Source: Paenibacillus cymbidii
Lineage (GTDB): Bacteria > Bacillota > Bacilli > Paenibacillales > NBRC-103111
Length of the DNA: 64,000 nt
Reading direction: 5' to 3'
Assembly (NCBI RefSeq): GCF_004764705.1
Contig: NZ_SHLX01000020.1
Coordinates: forward strand, 1 to 64,000
Position numbers and translations under genes: made by a program. Below are positions 26,228 to 35,400 of this stretch, one piece after another. The notes under the pieces were generated by a model that saw only the letters and a list, made by a program, of their open reading frames with translations, did no database searches and was not told the origin of the DNA. Every line of letters starts with the position of its first letter. The stretch's first letter is position 1.

Positions 26228-27382
26228 CTACCTTTCCGCCTCTTTCAACCTGGTCGAGCGAACGAGCAGCTCCGTGAGGCCAGGCATCCGTCGGGTAATG
26301 CCAAGCAGCTGCGCGGCAAGCTTCGGTCTGCCGAACAGCCACTGCAGGAAACGGCCCCACCGCAGCGGACCGTTCATTTCCTTATGGAGCGCCAGCGAAT
26401 ACTCGCGTTCCCAGGAAGCAAGCGGCAGGCTTCCGCGCAAATAACCATCCGCGAAGTCTGCGCATAGCAGCGCAGAACGAAGCGCTATCGACATGCCATC
26501 GCCGCACAGCGGAGGCAGCATCATCGCCGCATCGCCGATGAGAGGCAGCTCGTCCCAGGCAAGTAGATTGCGGGCGAGAACGACCGGAGCAACGGCTGCC
26601 TGAGTGCCGGGAATCGCCATGGCGCCTTCCAGCTTGCGGCACAGCGCCGGGTTGCCGCGAGCTGCAGCATCAATCAGCTGCAGCACCGCTCCCTCTCGAG
26701 CACCACCGCCGCACATCATTGGATCAAGCAGCGCCGCCACATTGACGATCCCGTCTCCGACCGGGCAAATGCCCATGTACCCACCCGGAAACAAATACAG
26801 CTCCACCACCGGCTCCGGATCGATACCGGTGAAATGCGATTTGACGCCAAGCATCGTCCGCCCCGGCGAGCGAAAGGCCGCCTTGATACCGGGAAGATCA
26901 GGCCGGCGGCTAGCGCCCCATGCAGCAATAACGGCGCGGGCACGAATAACGCTATGTTCCCCCTGCCGCTTCGTTTCCACCAAATAGCCGTCGCCGTCGC
27001 GGTGAACCGCCGTTACTGTCGCCGCCGTCTGAACAAAGGCGCTTGCCTCGACCGCCGCTTCGTGCAGCGCAGCGTCAAGCCGGTACCGGCTTATGCCGAT
27101 CGCGGTACCCGAGAGTTCGATATCCAGCTTCGCACCGTTTCCCGCGATCAGCCGAATGCGCTCAATCGCGACGGGACGTAGCGCTTGCACGCGCTCGCTC
27201 AGCCCAAGTGTATGCAACATGCGCTGCGACTCGGGCGATAGAAACTCACCGCACACCTTATGCCGGGGAAACGAACGGCGGTCAAGCAGCATCGTCTCCC
27301 ACCCTTTATCCGCGAGCGCCTTGGCCAAGCTGCCGCCGGCGATACCCGCTCCGATTATGGCTGCGTCCCACAAACGATTCAT
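26228..27382 (-). CDS. FAD-dependent oxidoreductase/monooxygenase of the geranylgeranyl-reductase / aromatic hydroxylase fold
   Basis: About 384 residues. The N-terminal dinucleotide-binding motif IIGAGIAGGSLA binds FAD, RHKVCGEFLSPE near residue 45 is the family arginine/cysteine loop, and PLIGDAAMMLPPLCGDG near 285 is the GD motif contacting the flavin ribose. Its start overlaps the methyltransferase stop as ATGA, indicating coupling. In srs-type phenolic-lipid clusters the equivalent flavoprotein hydroxylates the methylated alkylresorcinol, leading to a quinone. That role here is inferred from context. Confidence 0.85.
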   Translation of the reverse strand: MNRLWDAAIIGAGIAGGSLAKALADKGWETMLLDRRSFPRHKVCGEFLSPESQRMLHTLGLSERVQALRPVAIERIRLIAGNGAKLDIELSGTAIGISRYRLDAALHEAAVEASAFVQTAATVTAVHRDGDGYLVETKRQGEHSVIRARAVIAAWGASRRPDLPGIKAAFRSPGRTMLGVKSHFTGIDPEPVVELYLFPGGYMGICPVGDGIVNVAALLDPMMCGGGAREGAVLQLIDAAARGNPALCRKLEGAMAIPGTQAAVAPVVLARNLLAWDELPLIGDAAMMLPPLCGDGMSIALRSALLCADFADGYLRGSLPLASWEREYSLALHKEMNGPLRWGRFLQWLFGRPKLAAQLLGITRRMPGLTELLVRSTRLKEAER

Positions 27383-28119
27383 CGTATCAGCTCCGCTGCT
27401 CGTTTCGATTCGTCCTGTTTGCGGATGACGACTGCATAACGGAATAATGGCCGCCATTTATAGCTCATGTCGGATAAACCCGCTTCCGACCGCAGCCGCT
27501 CCCAGTCGGCCGGCTGAAACCCTTTGGCTACGGATAACGGTCCGTCATGCCGAATATACCGGTTACGAGATACGAGATGCGTCGCCGCCCAAACGGCGGC
27601 CCACGGCAGCCAGTGCCGGTGAATGTCGTTCACGACGGCGCCGAGCCGAGATGCTGCCACCATGCGCCCTATGACGACGGGCAAATCCCCCGCCGCAAAA
27701 TGATGAACTACCTGCGTCCCGGTGACGATGTCGGCGTAGTCTTCCGGAAGCGCTAATAAGTCAAGCTTCATGACCGTCACCCGAGGCTCGCCGCGAAACA
27801 GCCGCCGTGCTTCTTCGCAAGCTTCGACCGTGATGTCGGCCAGCGTAATGGCGATCTCGATCCCTCTTTCGTCGGCCCAGCGCAGCAGCCTCCGGTTCAC
27901 GTCTCCCGAACCACAGCCGATGTCGAGAACGGACAGACGGGATGGCTTGCCTGCAACCGCCCACAGCCGCTTCACTCCGTATACCGTCGGTCCTGCAGCG
28001 CCGAACAGCCGATTCAGCCGGCGAAGATGCCGCAGCGCCTCTCGCAGGTCGTCCCCTCCACGGGACAAGTCGTCCATCAGCTCGGGTGCCTCCGCCCGCT
28101 GCAGCAGCCTCTTATACAC
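27379..28119 (-). CDS. Class I SAM-dependent methyltransferase
   Basis: About 246 residues. Motif I, LDIGCGSGD, is at about residue 62 and ADIT near 93 is the acidic strand-2 position. A GTG at 28119 preceded by GGAAGG is the best start; it overlaps the PKS stop by 8 bp. Longer starts would overlap the PKS by 60 bp. It is coupled to the FAD gene downstream. Position directly after a type III PKS matches methyltransferases that act on alkylresorcinol or alkylpyrone hydroxyls. Confidence 0.82.
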   Translation of the reverse strand: MYKRLLQRAEAPELMDDLSRGGDDLREALRHLRRLNRLFGAAGPTVYGVKRLWAVAGKPSRLSVLDIGCGSGDVNRRLLRWADERGIEIAITLADITVEACEEARRLFRGEPRVTVMKLDLLALPEDYADIVTGTQVVHHFAAGDLPVVIGRMVAASRLGAVVNDIHRHWLPWAAVWAATHLVSRNRYIRHDGPLSVAKGFQPADWERLRSEAGLSDMSYKWRPLFRYAVVIRKQDESKRAAELIR

Positions 28120-29269
28120 GAACACCTTCCGCCATCGAGTGGATGTTCGCGGCAGCGGTCGGAACATAATCAAACGAAAGCATTTCCACCGTTAATCCCG
28201 GACCGAACGCCATTGCCACGCCGCTGGCCGACCCGGTACCGTCTGCAACAAGCGCCCGCCTCATTTCCTCCAGCACGAACAAGATCGTTGCGGACGAAAC
28301 GTTGCCGACCCGACGAAGCACCGAAAGACTTGGCTCTACCTGCTTCTCCGTCAGCCCGAACACTCGCTTCATTTCTTCGACAATGCCTTTCCCGCCCGGA
28401 TGAATCGCCCATAATTCCGGCAACTGCGGGGCATCGCCCAGAAGCTGCGCCGCTTCGTGCGGAATGAGCCGGCCGAGCTGCTTCGGAATGTCCGGGGACA
28501 GATACAGATCAAAGCCGTGATCGCCAAGTTCCCACACCATTTCGTCAGCGCCGTCCGGCAGAAGAACGGAGTGTTCCCGCCCCAATTGCAATCCCGCTTT
28601 CCGGCCAAGCTGGTCGGCGCCAACGACGCATGCGGAAGCGCCGTCTCCGAAGAAGGAAGCGGCAAACAACGCTTCCCGCTCGGCAGAAGGCTGGATGTGA
28701 AGCGTGCATAGCTCGACACAAACGATCAATACGTGCGCCTGCGGATTCCCGGCAACGATTTGCCGCGCCAGACATACCGCCTTAAGCCCCGCAGCGCAGC
28801 CGAGAAATTGCAGTGGAATCCGATTCGTGCCGCCGGCAAGCCCTAGCTGCCGGATCAAAGCCGCATCCAAACCCGGAAGGAACATACCGGTGCAACTTAC
28901 GGTAATCAGATGCGTAATATCGGAAGCTTCGTTCTCCGCATCAGCCAGCGCCTTGGTCGCCGCTTCCACTGCCAGCGGGACGGCAGCCCGTTTATACGAT
29001 TGCATGCGCACCGCCGTTGAAGGCGCAACCTCTGCCGATCCACCCGGAAAATAACGGCAATCCGCCGCTTTCGCTAGGAGGTTCGGTTCGCATGTGTAGC
29101 GGGTTTCCACCCCGCATTGCCTGAATATTCGCTTGGCCCAGCGCGCCGAATCCGACTGCCCGGCAAGCGCTTCCGCCAGCCGCTGCGAAGTTTCAGCTTG
29201 GTCAATCCGATGCTCCGGAACGGCCGTCCCAATTCCCCAAATACCGATGACGGAATGATCGTGCTCCAT
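28112..29269 (-). CDS. Type III polyketide synthase
   Basis: 385 residues of chalcone-synthase-like thiolase fold. Catalytic Cys is in FLGCAAGLKA (about residue 155), His in WAIHPGGKGI (about 290) and Asn in RVGNVSSATI (about 323), the full Cys-His-Asn triad. Bacterial members extend fatty acyl-CoA starters with malonyl-CoA to alkylresorcinols or alkylpyrones. GGAGGCAGG precedes the ATG. It is the first gene of a compact four-gene operon: PKS, methyltransferase, FAD enzyme, MMPL exporter. Product class (methylated phenolic lipid or quinone) is inferred by analogy with srsABC. Confidence 0.93.
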   Translation of the reverse strand: MEHDHSVIGIWGIGTAVPEHRIDQAETSQRLAEALAGQSDSARWAKRIFRQCGVETRYTCEPNLLAKAADCRYFPGGSAEVAPSTAVRMQSYKRAAVPLAVEAATKALADAENEASDITHLITVSCTGMFLPGLDAALIRQLGLAGGTNRIPLQFLGCAAGLKAVCLARQIVAGNPQAHVLIVCVELCTLHIQPSAEREALFAASFFGDGASACVVGADQLGRKAGLQLGREHSVLLPDGADEMVWELGDHGFDLYLSPDIPKQLGRLIPHEAAQLLGDAPQLPELWAIHPGGKGIVEEMKRVFGLTEKQVEPSLSVLRRVGNVSSATILFVLEEMRRALVADGTGSASGVAMAFGPGLTVEMLSFDYVPTAAANIHSMAEGVRV

Positions 29270-29425
29270 ATCCTGCCTCCATTCTTCCAGGCAATTAACA
29301 CTCCAGTTAACCTACGATGCTGCATTCCCTATTGGAAATGCTTCCTAGCAAGATCCCTGCTTGTTCCAAGCATATTCTCCTGTTCCTGCCATTATGACGA
29401 GCCATGTCCAAGCTGATCGCGCTTT

Positions 29426-29674
29426 TTGCTAGCAGGCTCCAAACTGCATGCAATCGGCGAGGTAGGGGTACCTATCCGCGAGATTGCAGCAGTTATCGGT
29501 CGCCGCCTTGATTTACCTATGATCAGCAAGTCGATGGAAGCTGCTCCTGGTCACTTTGGTTGGCTCGCGCATTTCGCATCGCAGAACATTCAGGCTTCGA
29601 GTAAGTTGACCCAAGAACTGCATGGGTGGAAGCCTGAACATCCAGATCTTCTGCGTGATCTGGATGGGGACTAA
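29426..29674 (+). pseudogene. C-terminal fragment of an NAD(P)-dependent epimerase/dehydratase (SDR)
   Basis: About 80 codons resemble the C-terminal end of extended SDR proteins: IREIAAVIGRRLDLP, then FGWLAHFASQN, SSKLTQELHGWKP. The NAD-binding N-terminus is absent and upstream sequence is unrelated. Only a fragment, with its natural stop. Confidence 0.55.
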
Positions 29675-29688
29675 GGAAGCGGGCGCCA

Positions 29689-30286
29689 TGGTCAATTGCG
29701 CCGCCGCAGCTCGAGGATATATACACCTTCGAAGATGCGCTCGTCGTCGGCTGCATGCTCATTACAATGCTCCGGTACGCCGATCGCGTAAAAATGGCGT
29801 GCATCGCCCATCTGGTCAACGAAATCACCCCGATCATGACGGCGAACGGCGGAGGGGCTTGGCGGCAGACGATTTTTTATCCGTACCTGCACGCCAGTCT
29901 GTACAGCCGCGGCGTCGTTCTGCATACCCCGGGCAATAGCCCCCGGTACGACAGCGCCGATTTCTCCGACGTTCCCTATGTGGAATCTGCTGTCGTCTAC
30001 AACGAGGAAGCCGGCGAACTGGTTTGTCTTCGCGGTTAACCGCAGCGAAACCGACACGCTGCTGCTGGATGCCGATATCCGCAGCTTCGCCGGCGGCCGT
30101 GTCATCTCGCATATCGTCTACGAAAGCGGCGATCGCGACGCACGCAACACCGAAGCGCGGCCGAATGCGGCCGTACCGCATGAACGGGGCGGCGCCGCGT
30201 GTGAGGACGGCTTGCTGCGCGCGTCGCTGCCGAAGTTGTCGTGGAACGTCATTCGCGTCGACGTGAACGGCAAGCAAGCGGAATAA
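29689..30286 (+). pseudogene. C-terminal fragment of a GH51 alpha-L-arabinofuranosidase, frameshifted
   Basis: The frame from 29689 reads WSIAPPQLEDIYTFEDALV and then LRYADRVKMACIAHLVN, ANGGGAWRQTIFYP and DVPYVESAVVYNEE, all typical of the GH51 C-terminal region. Near 30025 the frame shifts by one base and continues as FAVNRSETDTLLL...LPKLSWNVIRVDV to a stop. The catalytic Glu region is missing. It lies 15 bp after the SDR fragment, so the two were joined by deletion. Confidence 0.7.
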
Positions 30287-30419
30287 AGGCGGAGCGCTTA
30301 GTTTCCATGTCATTCGCGAATGCCGAATATACGGTTATGTATAAACAATCGCCGGGTAGCTTCATTCCGCCGGGAATGACGTGCATGCAGCCGTTATCGA
30401 ACTCGCTATAGCAATTTTG

Positions 30420-30727
30420 TCATGTTACTTCTATATCAAATATAGGTACATTGCGGTTGCTCATATTCCGTTCCAGAACGCGCGGATATGCGGGCTGGCT
30501 AACTTGCCGCCGAGCGTGGCGATGCCATAAGCCCTTCGGGCCGCCGAACGGCAGCAACGCGCCTCTCAGCGCGGCGGCGGGTCGATCGTTGGCGCAGCGC
30601 TCTCGTCCACTGTCCAATGCCCGGGGATCGACATGCATCCCTTGACGGCGATAATGATTCTGCCTTGCGCCAAGACGCTTGTCGCAATGTCCAACACGAG
30701 CGGCTTGTGGCGGCCTCCAAGCAAATC
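30420..30727 (-). pseudogene. Decayed malate/L-lactate-dehydrogenase-like (Ldh2 family) fragment
   Basis: Minus-strand frames give GGRHKPLVLDIATSVLAQGR, then GCMSIPGHWTVDESAAPT, and, after a shift, ALRGALLPFGGPKG, which are consecutive motifs of the Ldh2/YlbC-type oxidoreductases. Two frameshifts and loss of both ends make it a relic. The homology begins abruptly at about 30727, where family B transposon-end repeats start, the same arrangement as in the XdhC relic. Confidence 0.65.
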
Positions 30728-31225
30728 GTGACAGTCGGTACATGTTCTTGTCCAGTATCGACAATCGGTACAAGTTCTTGTCACGCCAAAATGACAAGAA
30801 CTTGTACCGATAAATATAAAAACCCGCATCAGTAGCGGGTTTCATTCGGTATATCTTCTTGTCATTCGACACTTATTTACGCGGACTTGATTCGGCCTAT
30901 GTTCTTGTCATCCGACAGTTTACATGTCGGTTTCGGTTGTATTTCCTTTGGATTTTTGCGTGGTAATCGAACATTGTCGGTTAACAAGAACAATGTCCGA
31001 TTGCCACGTTTTGCTCTATTTTCGAAAAACAATAGGCTGCCACGGTTGTAACAGCCTGTTGTTTATTCCTTATGCATTGGTTACATTACCAACGAAAAGC
31101 TCTAATCGAGTTATTGTCTAAATGGACAATCTTTCGGAAATCGGACAATGTTCTTGACATCGCCAATTGCCAAGAACATTGTCCGATAAATTAAAAAAGC
31201 CCGCAATTTTCGCGGACTTGAAAAG
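30728..31225. repeat. Composite transposon-end clusters (families B and A) with hairpin
   Basis: Family B copy 2 (GACAATCGGTACAAGTTCTT sites, palindrome, AACCCGC terminator, CATTCGACA tip at 30862-30870) is followed at once by a family A left half ending in CCGACA (30919). A diverged right half (TGTCGGTTAACAAGAACA, about 30985) and GGCTGCC/GGCTGTT hairpin follow. A third palindrome with minus-strand terminator lies at 31138-31220. No gene is visible in this stretch. Confidence 0.6.
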
Positions 31226-31275
31226 CGGCACCATATCCTGCGCCGAGGATGTGCCTCTGTTAACTATGTTAACTA

Positions 31276-32328
31276 TTAGTCCAAAACTTGTTTTATAACA
31301 GAATATAGCACCTCTGCTATTCTCATGAAACCGAGATCGTTGGGATGACAGGTATCAACAGTACATGCATCGCGCTCTTGTTCGCCGAAAAGGGTTTCAC
31401 CATCTACAAACCACAGTTTTTTATCTCCATTCTCGTTGCCTCTTCGATAGGTATCTTGAATAATCGCACGACGAACCACAGAATCTTCAACATGCAGGTC
31501 GAAATCAGGCCGACTTACAAGGAAGATAGGAAGCTCAGGCCTGGTTTTGCGAATTGTTTCATAGAAACGAAAATGAGTCTCTTCCAGAATAGCAGGCGTA
31601 GGCGCATTGTGATCATAATCGAGTACAAAGGCGTTCATCGTAAGCTGGGCAATATATTCGGCTAAGATCTGCTCTCCTTTTGCGTTGCCACTAAAACCTA
31701 AATTGTAGATATCAGCATCTAACCAGCGCGACAGCAGATGAGGGTAACTATTACCAGGCCTTGATGCATAAGCGCCTTGGGTAATGGAGGAACCATAAAA
31801 GACAACCGGATCTTGGATTTGATACGGCTTAGGCTTCAGGATGAGCGATCCAGGTTTTAAACCCAACTGAAAACGTTGTATACCCAGAAACAGCGGGAAA
31901 TGAATCAAAATATCTTTTACGGACTCACTTCGGAATTTATATTCGACATCGATTTCACCTGTCTGCAGATCAGGCAGCATGACTTTGCAAAAACTCATTT
32001 TCCCGCCTTCACCGGAGTACAGGTCAAAGCCAGTTACTCCTCCTCTGCCGATGAATCGCATATTTTCATCTTTCCGCAATTCTGAAGTCAATCTTATAAA
32101 GGGAGAATCCGTACGAAATCTTAGCCGGGCTCCTGCAGTACAATAAGCCAAACGGCGCAAATTGTCAGGCAATTGCGGTAAAATCCATGCAGGCAACCGG
32201 CAAAAAACGGATCGATCATCCTGGGTGGCCAATCCATACCTGCTGATTCGTTCATCTTCATAGGTGATCCATTCCACACTGTCTTTGTCGCTCTCAAAAC
32301 TATTGAGCATGCTCCACTCTTCTTTCAT
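31276..32328 (-). CDS. SGNH/GDSL-type esterase with GxDLY N-terminal domain
   Basis: 350 residues. The N-terminal half is a beta-rich domain with the GFDLYS signature (residues about 99-104) of the GxDLY family. The C-terminal half is the hydrolase: YGSSITQGA near 178 (Ser nucleophile), GFSGNAKGE near 212 (Gly/Asn oxyanion hole), and DTCHPNDLGF near 328 (Asp-x-x-His). No signal peptide. These enzymes deacetylate sugars or oligosaccharides. Last gene of the LplABCD-side cluster, so a role in removing acetyl groups from pectic fragments is inferred. Confidence 0.85.
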   Translation of the reverse strand: MKEEWSMLNSFESDKDSVEWITYEDERISRYGLATQDDRSVFCRLPAWILPQLPDNLRRLAYCTAGARLRFRTDSPFIRLTSELRKDENMRFIGRGGVTGFDLYSGEGGKMSFCKVMLPDLQTGEIDVEYKFRSESVKDILIHFPLFLGIQRFQLGLKPGSLILKPKPYQIQDPVVFYGSSITQGAYASRPGNSYPHLLSRWLDADIYNLGFSGNAKGEQILAEYIAQLTMNAFVLDYDHNAPTPAILEETHFRFYETIRKTRPELPIFLVSRPDFDLHVEDSVVRRAIIQDTYRRGNENGDKKLWFVDGETLFGEQERDACTVDTCHPNDLGFMRIAEVLYSVIKQVLD

Positions 32329-32379
32329 TCTCCAAGGTAAAGTCCGGCGGAATACAAAAGCCCAACCTTATGATCCGGC

Positions 32380-32416
32380 AAGCCATTTCTGGACTTATTC
32401 ATGACTTGCCGGATGG
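32380..32416 (-). terminator. Hairpin between beta-helix protein and esterase genes
   Basis: ATCCGGCAAG and CTTGCCGGAT are perfect 10-bp arms around a 17-nt loop. There is no following T-run on either strand, so it may be an RNA-stabilising or weak terminating hairpin. Confidence 0.35.
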
Positions 32417-32447
32417 CGTTATTGAACCTGTTTCCTTGAATGGTGTT

Positions 32448-35400
32448 TTAGAGTCCGTCCGGGACCAATGTGACCACCGCTTCCGAATGAGGCGCCAGCA
32501 TATAATCCAAATTGTAGCCGCTGCTGAGCAAGCTCAGATACACCGTCTTGACGGTATCGAGACCAACTGACGATACAATCGTGATGGTTGTCGAAGCTTG
32601 CCCTGCTGGAATGGTTGCCACATGGCTGATAGTCGTATAGTCCACACCGTTTACTGCCGAGCCTCGAATTTGATAACCTACAGGAAAGGCATCGGTTAAA
32701 TCTCCCGTTCTCGTAATCGTGAAAGTGCCGGAATTTCCTGCAGCATAAGCATATTGATTCGTAGCTTCAATACTGACAATTGCGGGATCGTTCGTCTCAA
32801 AGGTGATATCTTCGGTGAAGGGCATTACCGGATTTAATCTGCCGTCCGTAAACTTATTGTCTTCGGTTATCATCGTTCCATTTACTTTGAAGTTATAGAA
32901 ATGAATATCCTTCACCATGGTTAGTTCATTTTCACCGCTTATTTTCAGGTATTCCGGTGCCAAACGACTGCCAATTCCACTCCATTCGCTATTTTGCAGG
33001 AAGAAATTATAAATTGGACCTACCGTCGTACCGGACGGAGCTGTGGGAGCGATGGAATTTTTGATTTCCGTATACCCTGTTGAAGCACCCTTATACCTCA
33101 TCTCTTCTACCCGATAACCTTTGAAATAGAAATCGTGCATACTGCCTGAGCTTTTTTCGTTCCATTGACCGATGGCAAGGGCACGGTCTGCATAAACGGC
33201 ATCCACATTTTCATAGGCAACATTCCTTATATATCCTCCATATGGCCGAGTTGCCTTCAATGAGCCGCCATTGGCGTTCATAATAACGCTATTCCTCAAT
33301 GTTAATCCATCGTTAGGAAGTTCTCTCCCTATAGAATTGGAAAAATTGATGGAATCGTCCTCTCCTACAATCAAGCTGTTCTCCACCAGTATGTTGGACG
33401 ATCCCCCCTGAAAATTAAAACCCTCGGAGCGGTCGTAGCCGGCATTGACCGGGTCCATATGCTTTCTGACACTCCCAATAAATTTCACATTCCGCACGGT
33501 CGTATTGCTGCCCCTCGTTCCTCCGGGAAGGCCGGGAATCTCGGCAATGATAATGCCCTCAATGGTGATATTGTCGCTTAATTCCTCTACCAGTTCATCT
33601 CCGTAAGGGTTAATGGCCGAGGTCCTGAAGAACAGGCCATCACCGCGTAAATGATTGTTGCCGTGCAAGGTTCCCCTGCCGAATATGCGAATATCTTCCC
33701 TTCCGCCTACCGAGAAGAAACCGCCCCCGCTTTGAATTTTATTATTGACCACGGGAAATTTGTCCGAATCGAGGAAGAGGTAAGCCCCTCCCTCCAGATA
33801 GATCTTGGAATGGCTTGGAACGACAACTCGTTTCTCCCAATTATAAACCCCCGGGGGAAAATACAGTGTTTTTCCGGCAATCGAGGTCTCGAGCAAGGCC
33901 GCGTAAACCGCCTCATTGACGGACACGCTCCCTGTGTTGTCTATGCCAAAATCCAGTACACTCACGACGTCAGGATCTCCAAGCCTGGGAGTACCCGCTT
34001 CTTCCAAAGGATCGGCAATAATAAACAGTTTGTCCGATATCCTATTCTCAATATCGGCTAAATTGGCAGCATCGCTTGCGGCTTTATCCACGTATTCGTA
34101 ATCATATTGATAATATTTGTCTTTCTGCAGGATCAACTGCATAGGTCTATCAATGGCAAAGCTGATGTCATTGCCTGTTTGAACGGTGGCGATCTCGTAG
34201 CTTAACGGACTTAACGTCCAATCTTCATCAAACTCTTCCGCATTGGCAACGGTGACAGTAATATGGGCAGTTCCCGCAAATGAAACATGTACGTAGCCGC
34301 CCTCCATTGTTTTTTGCACAATAACGGGCTGTCCGTTGATGGTAACCGTATAATTGTCAGCCGCTTTGACAAATCCCGGCACAGGATATTGTACCAAAAC
34401 ATCTTTCGTAACCGGCTGAGGCGAGGTTACTGCTACAAAGCAGGATGCGGAATAATTCGGGTCCTCCGAACTGGTTGCCTTAATGATAGCACTTCCAACG
34501 GAAACAGCGGTTATTGCTCCATCAACTACCGTTACCACATCGCTATCGCTACTGGACCAAATGACACCTTGATTGGCTCCCGCGGGAGTTACGGAGGCAG
34601 CTATTAAATCCGTAGACCCAACGAGAAGAGAAGCCGTATATTGGGTAAGTTTAACCCCGCCCGGATATACGGGTGCTTCAGACACATGCACGGTGGCGGA
34701 AGCCGTATATACCGCATTGGTCACACTGGTGGCCGTAATGGTGGCTGTTCCCGCCGCAACACCGGTGATCAGCCCGCCGGATACCGTAGCAACGCCGGAA
34801 TTGCTGCTGGACCAGATCACCCCTTGATGGGTGCCGGCAGGCAATACGGCCGCTGCCAGGGTATCGGTTTCGCCTACCTGAATGGAAACACTCGATTTAT
34901 CAAGCGTAACCCCCGTTGCTTCCATCACCGGCAATCCATCCAATACTTCAACTTGATCGAAATAAACGGTTCCGGTTCTTCCGTCATTGGTTGCGTCTCC
35001 AAGACGCAGGGAGCTGATTGACTTTACAGCGGTTGTTCTGCCGATTTCAACGCCATCCAGATACAAGACACATTCCGTACCTGACCGAAAATCCCATACA
35101 AAACTATGCCAGGCCGTGGTCCTGGGAATTGAAGTTGACGCCCATGCGGCATTCCCCAGCTTATACGAGTACGTGGTGGCGGACTGGGTGGTTTTCACCC
35201 CCATGTAGGCATTTACCGTAGCACTTCCCGCTCCCGCTTCCACCTGCATGGAGGTATCGTTCGCATCGTCGTAATACCGTACGGAAACCACTTTATTCAT
35301 CGCTTCCGGCCAGGTTCGTTTGATCGAATCCGTATCTTCGTTAACGATATAGCTTACGCTTCCTTCATATTTTTGCGTTGAACTTGTACTGGGGGTTCCA

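Noticed and set aside
31138..31220. Regulatory leader (attenuator) of the downstream gene
   Set aside because: It is a copy of the repeat palindrome with its terminator and lies 3' of the esterase gene, which is on the minus strand.
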